DNA from: Opitutaceae bacterium
GTDB taxonomy: Bacteria; Verrucomicrobiota; Verrucomicrobiia; Opitutales; Opitutaceae
Assembly (NCBI GenBank): GCA_028284235.1
Contig: JANQSC010000028.1
Coordinates: forward strand, 1 to 64,000
DNA length: 64,000 nt
Direction: 5' to 3'
Numbering within the stretch: position 1 is the first letter of the stretch; the number at the start of each line of letters is the position of its first letter. Positions 52,398-61,443 of this stretch are shown piece after piece. Under the pieces are notes generated by a model. It did not search any database and had not been told where the DNA came from. It worked only from the letters and a program-made list of their open reading frames with translations. Both the position numbers and the translations under genes were made by a program.

Positions 52398-53450
52398 CTA
52401 GGTGCGAGCGCTTTGGCCGAGAACGGTTTGCTGGTAGAATTCGCGCAGAACGCGGTTGCGCTCGCGTTCCCGGCTGGCTTGGTCGACTTCCTCCCGGGTG
52501 TATTGCCGCTCGTTGCGGGACATGATTCGCCGCATTTTGAGGAGCGCCATATTTTGCAACTGTCGCACCCGTTCTCGAGTAATCCCGAAAATCCGCCCCA
52601 CTTCTTCGAGCGTCAGCGGATCGTCCTGCTCAATGCCGAAACGGAGCTTTATGATCTCCGACTCGCGGTCCTCGAGCGCCGCGAACATGTCGGAAAGGTC
52701 GCCGCGCATCGATTTGGCGTGTAGATTCTCAAATGGGGAAAGAGCGTTTTCGTCTCCCACGATGTCGCCAAACTCGTTTCCGGGCGTGGCGTCGTTCAGC
52801 GGCGCGTTCAGCGATGCGGGTCGAGCGCTGACGGATTTGAAATGGGCTACCTTGTTGGGAGGGATGCCGAGTTCTTCGCCGATCTCCTCGTTGGTCGGTT
52901 CGCGTCCCAGTTCTTCGGCGAGAAGTCGAGACGTTTTCCGGATGCGCGACACTTTGTCGACGAGATGGACTGGAAGCCGGATGGTTTTGCTTTGATTGGC
53001 GAGGGCTCTCCGGATCGACTGTTTGATCCACCAGGATGCGTAGGTGCTGAGTTTTCCGCCTTTGTTGGGGTCGAAACGTTCGACGGCTTTGACCAGGCCA
53101 ATGTTCCCTTCGCTGATCAAGTCCATGAGGGGAAGCCCGAAATCCTTGTAGTCGTAGGCGATCCTCACGACGAGCCGGAGATTGGCTTTGATCATTAGAT
53201 TTCGCGCGTGCCGGTCGCCTTTTTGGATCAGCGCTGCTAGTTCGGCTTCCTGCGTGGGGACAAGCAGCGGGATTTTGCCGATTTCGGTCAAATAGCGCTG
53301 CAGCGAATTCCGTTCCAACGGCTCGTGAGATTCCGTGTCAGTCGAACGCTCGGCGCTCGCGGTTTGTATGGGAGAAGTGGATATGCCTCGACTTTCACGT
53401 AGAGCATTTCGCTGCCTAGGCTTTCCAGCCATATACGCAGGGGTATTCAT
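52398..53450 (-). CDS. Primary-like sigma-70 family RNA polymerase sigma factor
   Basis: The 350-residue protein has sigma regions 1.2 (SLQRYLTEIGKIPLL), 2 (ANLRLVVRIAYDYKDFG, DLISEGNIGLVKAVERFDP, FSTYASWWIKQ-like STYASWWIKQSIRRAL), 3 (PTNEEIGEELGI) and 4 (LEDRESEIIKLRFGI then TLEEVGRIFGITRERVRQLQ). The short N-terminus and lack of a large region 1.1 fit a group 2 (RpoS-like) or short group 1 sigma. The ATG at 53450 is used because an AAGGGGGA ribosome-binding site lies before it. Confidence 0.92.
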   Translation of the reverse strand: MNTPAYMAGKPRQRNALRESRGISTSPIQTASAERSTDTESHEPLERNSLQRYLTEIGKIPLLVPTQEAELAALIQKGDRHARNLMIKANLRLVVRIAYDYKDFGLPLMDLISEGNIGLVKAVERFDPNKGGKLSTYASWWIKQSIRRALANQSKTIRLPVHLVDKVSRIRKTSRLLAEELGREPTNEEIGEELGIPPNKVAHFKSVSARPASLNAPLNDATPGNEFGDIVGDENALSPFENLHAKSMRGDLSDMFAALEDRESEIIKLRFGIEQDDPLTLEEVGRIFGITRERVRQLQNMALLKMRRIMSRNERQYTREEVDQASRERERNRVLREFYQQTVLGQSART

Positions 53451-53616
53451 CTCGTGGATTCCCCCTTCGCGGGTGGACTTAATGGGAAGGGACAAGCTGG
53501 AAAACGACTCTGTTTTGGCATCGCGTGAGAGAGAGCAATTCAATCGAAAATTAGGTTTTCCCAGGTCGAAAGTGGAGGCGAAAAACCGCGCTCGCCGCGG
53601 ACACACTCGAATTATT

Positions 53617-53636
53617 AGACTATTTATAAATAGTCT
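53617..53636. promoter_or_regulatory. 20-bp perfect palindrome upstream of the sigma factor gene
   Basis: AGACTATTTATAAATAGTCT is a perfect dyad located 33 bp after the trpE stop and 167 bp before the sigma factor ATG. It could be an operator for a dimeric regulator of the sigma gene or an AT-rich terminator of trpE. Confidence 0.45.
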
Positions 53637-53668
53637 GCTAATCCAGTGCTTGGATTCGGTTGTCTCGT

Positions 53669-55168
53669 CTAGAACGACTCAGCGACAGCGACCGCTTTGA
53701 ACAAGGCGGAGGCTTTGAAAATCGTCTCTTGGTATTCGGATGCGGGATCGGAATCCGCGACGATTCCCGCTCCGGCTTGGATAACGACTTTGTTGTCGGT
53801 GACCATGGCGCTTCGGAGCGTGATGCAGGAGTCTAGGTTTCCGTTGTAGCTAAAGTAGCCGAGAGCTCCGGAATAGAATTCGCGCTGGTCGGGCTCGCTT
53901 TCGGAGATGATCTGCATGGCCCTGATTTTCGGGGCCCCGCTGACGGTGCCGGCCGGAAAGGTGGCTCGCATGAGATCGAACGCATTTCGGTCGCCGGCGA
54001 TGGTTCCTTCGACTTGCGAAACGATGTGCATGACGTGGGAGTAGCGTTCAACAATCATGTAGTCGGGAACGGATACAGTTCCATACTCGCACACCCTTCC
54101 AATGTCGTTTCGGGCGAGGTCGATAAGCATTAGGTGTTCCGCTTTCTCTTTCTCGTCCGCGAGGAGGTCTTTTTCGAGGGCGAGATCCTCTTCTTCGCTC
54201 TTCCCGCGATGCCGGGTGCCCGCAATGGGGCGAATCTCCACTTTGTCGCCCGTCAATTTGACATGGACTTCTGGAGACGCCCCGACGATGGCGAAGCCTT
54301 CGGCCTCGAGAAGGAACATGTAGGGAGAGGGATTGACGGTTCGGAGCGCGCGGTAGAGATCGAGCGGAGTGCGATCGAAGTCTTTTTCGAATCGCTGACT
54401 GAGCACGACCTGGAATATGTCGCCGGCTCGAATGTACTCTTTTGACTTGTCGACGAGCTCCATGAAGTCCTCTTTGACGAAATTGCCATTGGGGATTTGG
54501 ACGCCGGAAGGGGCGCTGAGGGAAACAGGAGTCGCTTTCCCAGGCTGGTTTAAAGTGGATCGCAGGAGTTCGAGTTCGTCGAGCGCGGCTTGATAGGCGT
54601 CGCGTGGAGCGTCGAACGCGTCCAGCCGAGCGTTGACGAGGAGTCGGATGGTTTGTTTGGCCCGATCGAAAATCACCATGGAGTCTGCGAGCATGTAGTA
54701 GCTGAGCGGGGACTGGTGGCAGTTTCGCGCCGCTCGCGGGACCGTGGGCTCGACGCGGCAAATGTATTCGTAAGAGACATACCCGACCGCGCCGCCGGTG
54801 AATGGCGGCAGCTCTGGAAAGTCGATGGGCTGGTATTGGGCGATCTCTTCTTCGATCAAGCTGAGCGGGTCTTCCGGCGTTGGGATTTCGATCGTCTCTT
54901 TTCCGGTCTCTTCGATTGTCGTGGTGTCCCACTCGCTTTTGAAAATCTTGCGCGGTCGGCAGGCGATGAAGGTGTATCGGGAGAGTCGCTCTCCGCCTTC
55001 GATCGATTCGAGCAGGAAGGCGGGGCTATTGGACTTGAGTTTCGAGTAGGCGGTGACCGGCGTTTCGAGATCCGCGATCATATCCGCGTAGACAGGAATG
55101 AGATTCCCTTGGCCAGCGAGGGCTTCGAATTGCTCGAGAGAGAGATTGGGCTGTAGCGGATTGGGCAT
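53669..55168 (-). CDS. trpE: Anthranilate synthase component I
   Basis: The 499-residue protein has the tryptophan-feedback motif LLESIEGGERLSRY, the chorismate-binding domain segments VLSQRFEKDFDRTPLDLYRALR, RPIAGTRHRGKSEEEDL and DLARNDIGRVCEYGTV, and GTVSGAPKIRAMQII. With TrpG it makes anthranilate from chorismate. trpG is not adjacent. The retained LLES motif predicts inhibition by tryptophan. Confidence 0.95.
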   Translation of the reverse strand: MPNPLQPNLSLEQFEALAGQGNLIPVYADMIADLETPVTAYSKLKSNSPAFLLESIEGGERLSRYTFIACRPRKIFKSEWDTTTIEETGKETIEIPTPEDPLSLIEEEIAQYQPIDFPELPPFTGGAVGYVSYEYICRVEPTVPRAARNCHQSPLSYYMLADSMVIFDRAKQTIRLLVNARLDAFDAPRDAYQAALDELELLRSTLNQPGKATPVSLSAPSGVQIPNGNFVKEDFMELVDKSKEYIRAGDIFQVVLSQRFEKDFDRTPLDLYRALRTVNPSPYMFLLEAEGFAIVGASPEVHVKLTGDKVEIRPIAGTRHRGKSEEEDLALEKDLLADEKEKAEHLMLIDLARNDIGRVCEYGTVSVPDYMIVERYSHVMHIVSQVEGTIAGDRNAFDLMRATFPAGTVSGAPKIRAMQIISESEPDQREFYSGALGYFSYNGNLDSCITLRSAMVTDNKVVIQAGAGIVADSDPASEYQETIFKASALFKAVAVAESF

Positions 55169-55244
55169 GGGCGAGTCCGTCGGTAGTATCGCCGCTACGC
55201 TAAGAGCGGATAGGGGCGTGTCTATGAAATTCGAGCGCGAGCGC

Positions 55245-55760
55245 TTATCCGGAATCCGAGTTGTCTTCGAAGTAGTGAGCGAATGGCGGCGCGGACTGCT
55301 CGCCGTAGTAGCGGAGGTAGGCGTCCCAGTTGGCGAGCTTGGATCGGTCGCGTGGGTTGCCTCGGGCGATCATCCGCTGGCGCCTGACTTCAGGCTGGGC
55401 CGTAATGTAGTAGGCCTCCACTGGGCTGTCGATTTCGCGGGTGATTGCGTCGAGCCAGTCGGGCTCTTGGAATTCTCGAGTGAATGGTCCGACGATAACG
55501 ACGGAGGTGTGAGCGAGGTTCTCTTGGGCCGTTTGCAGCATCGTCTGGTAGATTGGTTCCCGAAACGCGGCTTTGAACGTGGCGCTGTCGCGATCCTCGG
55601 GATCTTCCCCGGCGAGGGCGAGTCCGGCTTGGACGATCGGTTCGGACACCGTGTCGATGTCGAGAAAAGCCGCTTTAAGTCGGGCCGCGAGGCGCCGGCC
55701 GAAGACACTTTTGCCCGAGGCCGGGGGGCCGGCGACAATGTGCAGCGTGTGCGGTTTCAT
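55245..55760 (-). CDS. Zeta-toxin/kinase-like P-loop protein
   Basis: The 171-residue protein has a Walker A GPPASGKS (residues 10-17) near the start and a segment VVIVGPFTREFQEPDWLDAI, the layout of small P-loop kinases and zeta-toxin-like proteins. A substrate motif is not recognised. No antitoxin partner lies next to it, so a metabolic or nucleotide kinase role is more likely than toxin function. The ATG at 55760 is chosen because MKPHTLHIVAGPPASG is a natural start. Confidence 0.6.
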   Translation of the reverse strand: MKPHTLHIVAGPPASGKSVFGRRLAARLKAAFLDIDTVSEPIVQAGLALAGEDPEDRDSATFKAAFREPIYQTMLQTAQENLAHTSVVIVGPFTREFQEPDWLDAITREIDSPVEAYYITAQPEVRRQRMIARGNPRDRSKLANWDAYLRYYGEQSAPPFAHYFEDNSDSG

Positions 55761-55782
55761 TGTTGGAGTTGGATGGGTTCCG

Positions 55783-57291
55783 TTACTCGCTAGACGCATC
55801 CGTTGGAAGGGTCGGCCTTCGGGAGCGCCATTCCTGGAAAAGCGAGTAGCCGAGGAACAAGACGGAGATCGTGGTGAACGTCGCGGCAATGGGCTGCGTG
55901 ACCATGGGCGCGAACGAGCCTTCCGACATTTGCAGTCCGGAGCGTAGTTCCGCTTCCATGATTCCGGCGAGCACGTAGCCGATGACAAATGGTCCGAGCG
56001 GAAACTTGGCTCGATCGAGGAAGTAGCCGACGACGCCGAACCCAATGACGACCCAAACGTCGAACATGCGGTTGGAGGGGCCGTAGGCGCCGATCATGCA
56101 GAAAGCGAACACGATGGGGATGAGGTAGGCCCGGTTGATATTGATGACTTTCGCCAAGTGGCGGGCGGAGAACACCATGATGAGGAACATGACGATGTTG
56201 GCGACGATGTATCCAGTCATCAACGACCAGACGAGGTCGCCGTTGGTTTGAAAGAGCAGCGGCCCGGGCTGCACCTGGTGCATGATCATGGCTCCGAGAA
56301 GAATCGCGTCGACCGGAGCGCCGGGAATCCCCATCGTGATCAACGGGATGAGGGCGCCGCCGGCGTTGGCGTTGTTGGCCGATTCGGCGGCGACGATTCC
56401 TTCCTCGTGGCCCGTGCCGAATTTCTTGGGGGTCTTGCTGAATGTCTTAGCGATCCCGTAGGCGACCATGGACGAGATGCTTGCGCCGATGCCGGGGAGG
56501 ATGCCCACCCAGGTTCCGATGCACGATGAGCGGACGATGTTGAGGGAGTGTTTCTTCCACTCGCCAAACTTGGGAAAGAGACGCTCGGTTTTGGACATGG
56601 CGATGCTGATGCCCTTCTTGTTGATTTCGAGCGCGTCCTTGATGATCTGGCTCATTACGAAGATTCCCAGAAGGACGGGGAGGAGGTTGAATCCGTCGTC
56701 GAGCGATTCGAAGCCGTAGGTCAGCCGTAGTTGTCCGTCGGATTCGTTCAGCCCCGGCATAGCGGCCATGAGTCCGAGCATCGCGGCCATCAGTCCCTTG
56801 AGCATGGAGCCTTGCGTGATAGAAGCGATGAGGACCATGGCCATGAGGACCATGGTGAAGTACTCCCAGGGACCGAATTTGTGGGCGAAGTCGGACAGCG
56901 GAGGCGCAAGCGCGATCAGGAATACGCCTGAGATGATCCCGCCGAAAAGCGACGCGCCGATTCCCAGGCTGAGCGCTTTGCCGGGAGCGCCGTTTTGCGC
57001 CATGGGATAGCCGTCCAGCGTGGTCATCATCGCGGAAGGAGTTCCGGGCATTTTCAAGAGCGTGGCGCTGATGAGCCCGCCGCTGACGGAGCCGACGTGC
57101 ATTCCCATCAGGAGCAGAACGGCGTTTGTGCTGCTGTCCATGGAAAACGTGAGCGGCACGGTGAGGGCCATGAGCATTCCGCCGCCGAGCCCGGGAATGG
57201 CTCCGACGAAAATCCCGCCGGCGACTCCGACTACGATCCAGAGCAACGGGTAGGGGCTGAGAACGTGTTGAAAGGCGTCTAGTATTTCCAT
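55783..57291 (-). CDS. tctA: Tripartite tricarboxylate transporter, large membrane subunit
   Basis: The 502-residue protein has about twelve hydrophobic helices and the TctA signatures AIPGLGGGMLMAL, ILPGIGASISSMVAYGIAK and GIPGAPVDAILLGAM. It forms the channel of a sodium- or proton-coupled uptake system for citrate or other carboxylates. It lies 13 bp after tctB in the tctC-tctB-tctA operon. The ATG at 57291 (MEILDAFQHVL) is family-like; longer frames are not. Confidence 0.92.
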   Translation of the reverse strand: MEILDAFQHVLSPYPLLWIVVGVAGGIFVGAIPGLGGGMLMALTVPLTFSMDSSTNAVLLLMGMHVGSVSGGLISATLLKMPGTPSAMMTTLDGYPMAQNGAPGKALSLGIGASLFGGIISGVFLIALAPPLSDFAHKFGPWEYFTMVLMAMVLIASITQGSMLKGLMAAMLGLMAAMPGLNESDGQLRLTYGFESLDDGFNLLPVLLGIFVMSQIIKDALEINKKGISIAMSKTERLFPKFGEWKKHSLNIVRSSCIGTWVGILPGIGASISSMVAYGIAKTFSKTPKKFGTGHEEGIVAAESANNANAGGALIPLITMGIPGAPVDAILLGAMIMHQVQPGPLLFQTNGDLVWSLMTGYIVANIVMFLIMVFSARHLAKVININRAYLIPIVFAFCMIGAYGPSNRMFDVWVVIGFGVVGYFLDRAKFPLGPFVIGYVLAGIMEAELRSGLQMSEGSFAPMVTQPIAATFTTISVLFLGYSLFQEWRSRRPTLPTDASSE

Positions 57292-57304
57292 GTCGCGGTG
57301 GCGC

Positions 57305-57781
57305 TTATTGCGGGAGGTCCATGTAGAACACTTCGGTGAACAAGTACTGCCCGCCCACACCGAAGACGATGGCGATGATCCCGCTGAACAACACCGTCCG
57401 CTTGTCGAAGCGGGACAGCAAGGCGCTCAGGGTGATGATGAAAAGAATGGTGGCGATGCGAAAGCTCAGGAGCCCGAATTGCATCGAGAGAATATAGAGA
57501 ATCGGGACGCCGACTGCGTAGAGCGCGAATAGCGGTTCTTCTTTGAAGGGTTTTTCTTTCGATCCGGCGGGCGACTTGAGCGACAAGAGGGCTCGGGCTG
57601 CGATTGCCAGCGCGAGGGCGATAATGATGTACGCGGCGTATTTTGGGAACGCGGCAGATCCGACAGGATCGAAAAACGGGGGAGGAATGGAGCGTGTTCC
57701 CCAGATTATCACTACGGCGAATAGAACGAGGGCGGCGCAGACGACTAGGTCTAGGATTGGGTTGCGGGATTTTGAGGGCAT
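57305..57781 (-). CDS. tctB: Tripartite tricarboxylate transporter, small membrane subunit
   Basis: The 158-residue protein has four hydrophobic helices and matches TctB in length and position between tctC and tctA; TctB sequences are poorly conserved, so the call leans on context. The first helix LVVCAALVLFAVVIIWGTRS fits. Confidence 0.8.
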   Translation of the reverse strand: MPSKSRNPILDLVVCAALVLFAVVIIWGTRSIPPPFFDPVGSAAFPKYAAYIIIALALAIAARALLSLKSPAGSKEKPFKEEPLFALYAVGVPILYILSMQFGLLSFRIATILFIITLSALLSRFDKRTVLFSGIIAIVFGVGGQYLFTEVFYMDLPQ

Positions 57782-57790
57782 TTGCGTTGA

Positions 57791-58789
57791 TTAGCGTTGA
57801 CGCGCTTTGGCAACGAGCGGAGCGACCCGCTCGCTCAGTGTATTCAAAAATTGGTTGATCTCGTCCGGCTCGCCGAAGTGGTTGTTGATTCCGAGCGAGT
57901 TGAACTCCTCCTTTATTTCAGGAAGCGCCATCACTTGCTTCAGCGCGTTGGCGAGGTATTCGATTCGATCGGGGGGTGTTGCTTTCGGGGCGATCCAAAT
58001 GCGGGCGTCGTGCATGACCAAGTCGATTCCGAGTTCCTTGGCAGTCGGAATGTCGGGAAAGTGCTGCGAGCGTTCTTCCGACAGCATGACGAGCGGTTTT
58101 AGTCCGGTGCTTCCAAATTTTATAAACTCGAGGAGCGAGAACAAGGACATGTCGGTGTGTTTCCCGAGGATCGACGCGAGCCGTTTGGAGCCGCCGCCGG
58201 TTTGCACGAAATTGAATTCGATCCCGGCGGCCTCCGAGAACATCAGGGGAGTGAAGTGGACGGGGAGACCGATGTTGGTCGCGACCTTTACCGAGCGTGG
58301 ATTTGCTTTTGATCGAGCGATAAGCGTCTCGATAGTGTTGTACGACGAGCTGTCGAGAGCGCCAAGAGCGAGTTCTGAAAAGCCGGTGCGGCCGATGATC
58401 TGGAAATCGCTGTGGTCGTAATTGACGATCCCCATCGTTTTCGAGGTTACGATCCCCGGTGTCCAGAGCCCGATAGTGTATCCATCAGGTGGGGACTCTT
58501 TGATTTTGCGCGTCCCGAGGGTTCCGCCGGCTCCGGGCAGGTTCAGGATGACGGTTTTCTCTGGAATTATATCGTGCTCCCGCAACGCTCGTTGGAATAT
58601 TCGAGCGAGCGTATCGACTTCGCCGCCGGTATTGGTGGGAATGATAATTTTGATGGGCTTGTCGGGATAGTCGGGATGAGCGCTGGGGGAAAACAGAATG
58701 AGACTCGCGACGAGGCTTCCGAGCAAGCGGAGAAAGAGGCTGGAATGTCGGGGGCGCCGATTCGCAGTGGGGTCGTTACGGGATCGCAT
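57791..58789 (-). CDS. tctC: Tripartite tricarboxylate transporter, periplasmic binding subunit
   Basis: The 332-residue protein has a signal peptide (LLGSLVASLILFSPSAH) and Bug-family features: PIKIIIPTNTGGEVDTLARIF, LPGAGGTLGTRKIKESPPDG with GYTIGLW, and FPDIPTAKELGID. Bug proteins capture carboxylates for TctAB. It is the first gene of the operon, 9 bp before tctB. Confidence 0.9.
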   Translation of the reverse strand: MRSRNDPTANRRPRHSSLFLRLLGSLVASLILFSPSAHPDYPDKPIKIIIPTNTGGEVDTLARIFQRALREHDIIPEKTVILNLPGAGGTLGTRKIKESPPDGYTIGLWTPGIVTSKTMGIVNYDHSDFQIIGRTGFSELALGALDSSSYNTIETLIARSKANPRSVKVATNIGLPVHFTPLMFSEAAGIEFNFVQTGGGSKRLASILGKHTDMSLFSLLEFIKFGSTGLKPLVMLSEERSQHFPDIPTAKELGIDLVMHDARIWIAPKATPPDRIEYLANALKQVMALPEIKEEFNSLGINNHFGEPDEINQFLNTLSERVAPLVAKARQR

Positions 58790-58903
58790 CGAGGGAGGGT
58801 TGAAGGTAAGGAGTTTGATTGTTACGAGATCATTCGGCCCTAATAAATGGGGTCAACCGGATTTTCGAGTTCACTTTAAGATCGTGTTGGTGAAACTGCT
58901 GGG

Positions 58904-59662
58904 ATGGCTAGCGAGGATTATCCAGTCACATTCAAGGGAAAAACGGCGATCGTTACCGGCGCGACGCGCGGAATCGGCAAGGCGATCGCCGATCTGCTCT
59001 GGGAGCTGGGAGCGCATGTGATATACACGGGACGGGCCCGGTTTTCCGAGTCCGGCGCGGGAGAGCGGCGCGACTATTGGCCACTCGACGCCGAGAGCGA
59101 CGAAAGCGTGGACGCGTTTCAAACGCGAATGCTCGATCTGCCTCAACTCGATATTTTGGTGAACAACGCTGGGACGAGCGTTGTCGATGCTATCGACGCG
59201 GTGGACGACGCGGATTGGAATTCGGTGCTGACGGTCAATTTAACCGCGCCGATGAAACTCATGCGCGCGGCGTCGAAGATCATGAAAGACGCTCGAAACG
59301 GAGGTCGGATTCTCAACGTGAGTTCGCTCTTCGGGGTGATCGCCCGCCCGAATCGTCACGCCTATACCGCGTCGAAATCCGCCTTGTCGGGGTTGACGCG
59401 TTCGGCGGGGCTCGAATTGGCTCCGGAGGGGATTCTGGTTAACGCGATTGCGCCAGGCTTTATTTTGACGGATTTGACGCGGAAGATGCTCAGTGTCGAG
59501 CGGAGGAAGAGTCTCGAGGAGATCGTTCCAATTGGACGCATGGGCAATGAGGAGGAAATCGCCAAGTTCTCGGCATTTCTGGTTTCGGACGCCAATACTT
59601 ATCTCGTTGGGCAAACCGTTACCGTCGATGGGGGCATGTCAGTGAGCCCCGGTTTCGCTTGA
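58904..59662 (+). CDS. Short-chain dehydrogenase/reductase
   Basis: The 252-residue protein is a classical SDR: cofactor motif TGATRGIGKA, NNAG (DILVNNAGTS), a Ser in NVSSLFG, the catalytic Tyr-x3-Lys in YTASKSAL and the C-terminal GQTVTVDGG. It would reduce or oxidise a carbonyl with NAD(P). The substrate is unknown. Its TGA overlaps the next start codon by one base. Confidence 0.88.
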   Translation: MASEDYPVTFKGKTAIVTGATRGIGKAIADLLWELGAHVIYTGRARFSESGAGERRDYWPLDAESDESVDAFQTRMLDLPQLDILVNNAGTSVVDAIDAVDDADWNSVLTVNLTAPMKLMRAASKIMKDARNGGRILNVSSLFGVIARPNRHAYTASKSALSGLTRSAGLELAPEGILVNAIAPGFILTDLTRKMLSVERRKSLEEIVPIGRMGNEEEIAKFSAFLVSDANTYLVGQTVTVDGGMSVSPGFA

Positions 59663-60846
59663 TGCAGCTGACGGAAGAATTGAAGGCGCGTATCCGGGCC
59701 TTCGCCAGCGAGTCGCCCGAGTCTATCGCGTTGAAAGCGATGCAATATCCGGACCTGCCGATCGCGTTCATCGCCCAGCAAGTCAAGGCGCGCCAACGTA
59801 TCCAGAAAAAACTGCCAACCTGGCAAGCCAACGAAGACATTGTGTTTCCGGACAGTTTGGCGTTGGAGCAGTGCTCGTCGGAGTCGGTTGCGAAACACAA
59901 GGCGAGTCTCCTCGCGGGTGAATCGCTCGCGGACTTGACAGGCGGCTTTGGGGTCGACGCTTTTGCCTTTTCGGAATCCTTCGATCGGGTTTATCACATC
60001 GAACGCGATCGCGAGCTTTCGAGTATTGTAGCTCAAAATGCGAGAACACTGGGCAAGGACGAGGTGATCCGAGTGATTTCGGGCGATGGACTGGAGTGGC
60101 TGGAGGGTCGTGAGGAAACGTTTGATGTCGTTTACGTCGACCCGGCCCGTCGCGATGCGCGCAGTTTCAAGGTATCCGCCTTGAGCGATTGCGAGCCCGA
60201 TGTAGCCAAGGCGTGGGAGTTTCTCTTGTCCAAGGGAAAGCGCGTCGCGCTGAAGCTCTCGCCCGGATTGGATGTGGATTCGATCTTGAAAGAACTTCCG
60301 GGTATTCGGGAAATACACATTTTATCCGTTCGGAACGAATGCAAGGAGTGCTTTTGTATCGCGGAAAGTGGATACGCGAAAGAGGTGCTGATCGTCTGCT
60401 CGGAACAAGACAAATCGGGCGCTTGGACACGGTTTTCGTTTCTGAGATCGGGAGAGAAAGCCTTGGACGGCGATTACTCCGCGCTCGGCCGCTATTTGTA
60501 CGAACCGAACGCGTCCATTATGAAAGGGGGCGGATTTAAGACCTTTGGGAAGGAGCAGGGTCTTAAGTTAATTCACAAGCGAACGCGGTTTTACACGTCG
60601 GACGACCGGATTAGCGGTTTTCCCGGTCGCGTTTTCGAGGTTTTGGAACGCGGCGAGCTGCGATCGAAAAGCGCGCGGCGTTTGTTTCCCGAATGTCGCG
60701 CGAACGTATTGGCTCGAAACGCGGGAATGAGCAGCGATGCTCTGAAGCGGAAACTGCGACTCGCGGACGGAGGTGATCTATTCGCTATCGGAACGACCGA
60801 TATCTCGGAAAGTCGCGTTCTGCTAAAGTGTCGCCGGGCGGATTGA
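59662..60846 (+). CDS. Class I SAM methyltransferase-like protein with THUMP-like C-terminus
   Basis: The 394-residue protein has a SAM-binding core (LADLTGGFGVDAFAFSESF, HIERDRELSSIVAQNARTLG, DVVYVDPARRD) and an N-terminal helical extension. The DPARRD motif matches the THUMP-domain-like class I methyltransferases, which resemble RNA methyltransferases. The C-terminal third (YLYEPNASIMKGGGFKTF, FYTSDDRISGFPGRVF, ARNAGMSSDALKRKL) fits the THUMP-like domain. The ATG overlaps the SDR stop codon by one base, so translation is coupled. Confidence 0.75.
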   Translation: MQLTEELKARIRAFASESPESIALKAMQYPDLPIAFIAQQVKARQRIQKKLPTWQANEDIVFPDSLALEQCSSESVAKHKASLLAGESLADLTGGFGVDAFAFSESFDRVYHIERDRELSSIVAQNARTLGKDEVIRVISGDGLEWLEGREETFDVVYVDPARRDARSFKVSALSDCEPDVAKAWEFLLSKGKRVALKLSPGLDVDSILKELPGIREIHILSVRNECKECFCIAESGYAKEVLIVCSEQDKSGAWTRFSFLRSGEKALDGDYSALGRYLYEPNASIMKGGGFKTFGKEQGLKLIHKRTRFYTSDDRISGFPGRVFEVLERGELRSKSARRLFPECRANVLARNAGMSSDALKRKLRLADGGDLFAIGTTDISESRVLLKCRRAD

Positions 60847-60891
60847 GCGATTCGAGTTGGCGCTTAGAGGCAATTCGGTTTTTTGGTGAGC

Positions 60892-61401
60892 ATGCAGGAG
60901 GAATTTGAGAAGGCGACGTTGGAGATGGAGTCGTTGATTGAGTCATCGCGATCGGTGATTCTGGCGTCAACGGGCTCTTCGGGCGATCCTCTGGCGAGCT
61001 ACGCCCCGGTCTACTTGGGCGAGGACCGCGTCCTGTACGTTTACATCAGCTCGATGGCGAAGCATACCGCTCAGATTCGTCGATCTGGAAAGGCGAGCGC
61101 GATGTTCATCGAGGACGAGCAAACTGCGGAGAATCTGTTCGCGCGCAAGCGACTGGTTGTCGACTGCGTATCCGAGGTGGTCGAGCGCGACAGCGCGGAA
61201 TGGAATCGCATCATAGCGTCAATGGAACGCCGTCATGGGGAAACCATGACAATGCTCAGGGGTTTGATCGATTTCGACCTCTTTCGCCTCACGCCCAGCG
61301 AAGGTCGCCTGGTTCTCGGATTTGGTCGAGCGTATCGAGTTTTCGGTGAAGGGCTGAAGGAGATCGGCTACGTGGGCGGCGGGGGCCATCGATCGAAGTA
61401 G
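60892..61401 (+). CDS. Pyridoxamine 5'-phosphate oxidase-fold (HugZ-like) protein
   Basis: The 169-residue protein has the split-barrel pattern LIESSRSVILASTGSSGDPL with ASYAPVYL and LFARKRLVVDCVSEVVER, close to HugZ-type proteins that bind heme or flavin and help use heme iron. The ATG at 60892 (MQEEFEKA) is preferred over an in-frame upstream start at 60883. It is 45 bp after the methyltransferase-like gene. Confidence 0.72.
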   Translation: MQEEFEKATLEMESLIESSRSVILASTGSSGDPLASYAPVYLGEDRVLYVYISSMAKHTAQIRRSGKASAMFIEDEQTAENLFARKRLVVDCVSEVVERDSAEWNRIIASMERRHGETMTMLRGLIDFDLFRLTPSEGRLVLGFGRAYRVFGEGLKEIGYVGGGGHRSK

Positions 61402-61407
61402 ATTGAT

Positions 61408-61435
61408 GTAGGGGCGTTGCTTGCAACGCCCCTAC
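61408..61435. repeat. Short palindromic repeat, REP-like
   Basis: Arms GTAGGGGCGTTGC (61408-61420) and its exact complement (61423-61435) are separated by two bases. It lies between the convergent HugZ-like and leuA genes and could serve as a terminator or a dispersed repeat unit. Confidence 0.5.
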
Positions 61436-61443
61436 CGCTTGAT

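Noticed and set aside
55245-55760. Zeta-toxin system
   Set aside because: No antitoxin gene is next to it and only the P-loop is shared; a small kinase is equally likely.
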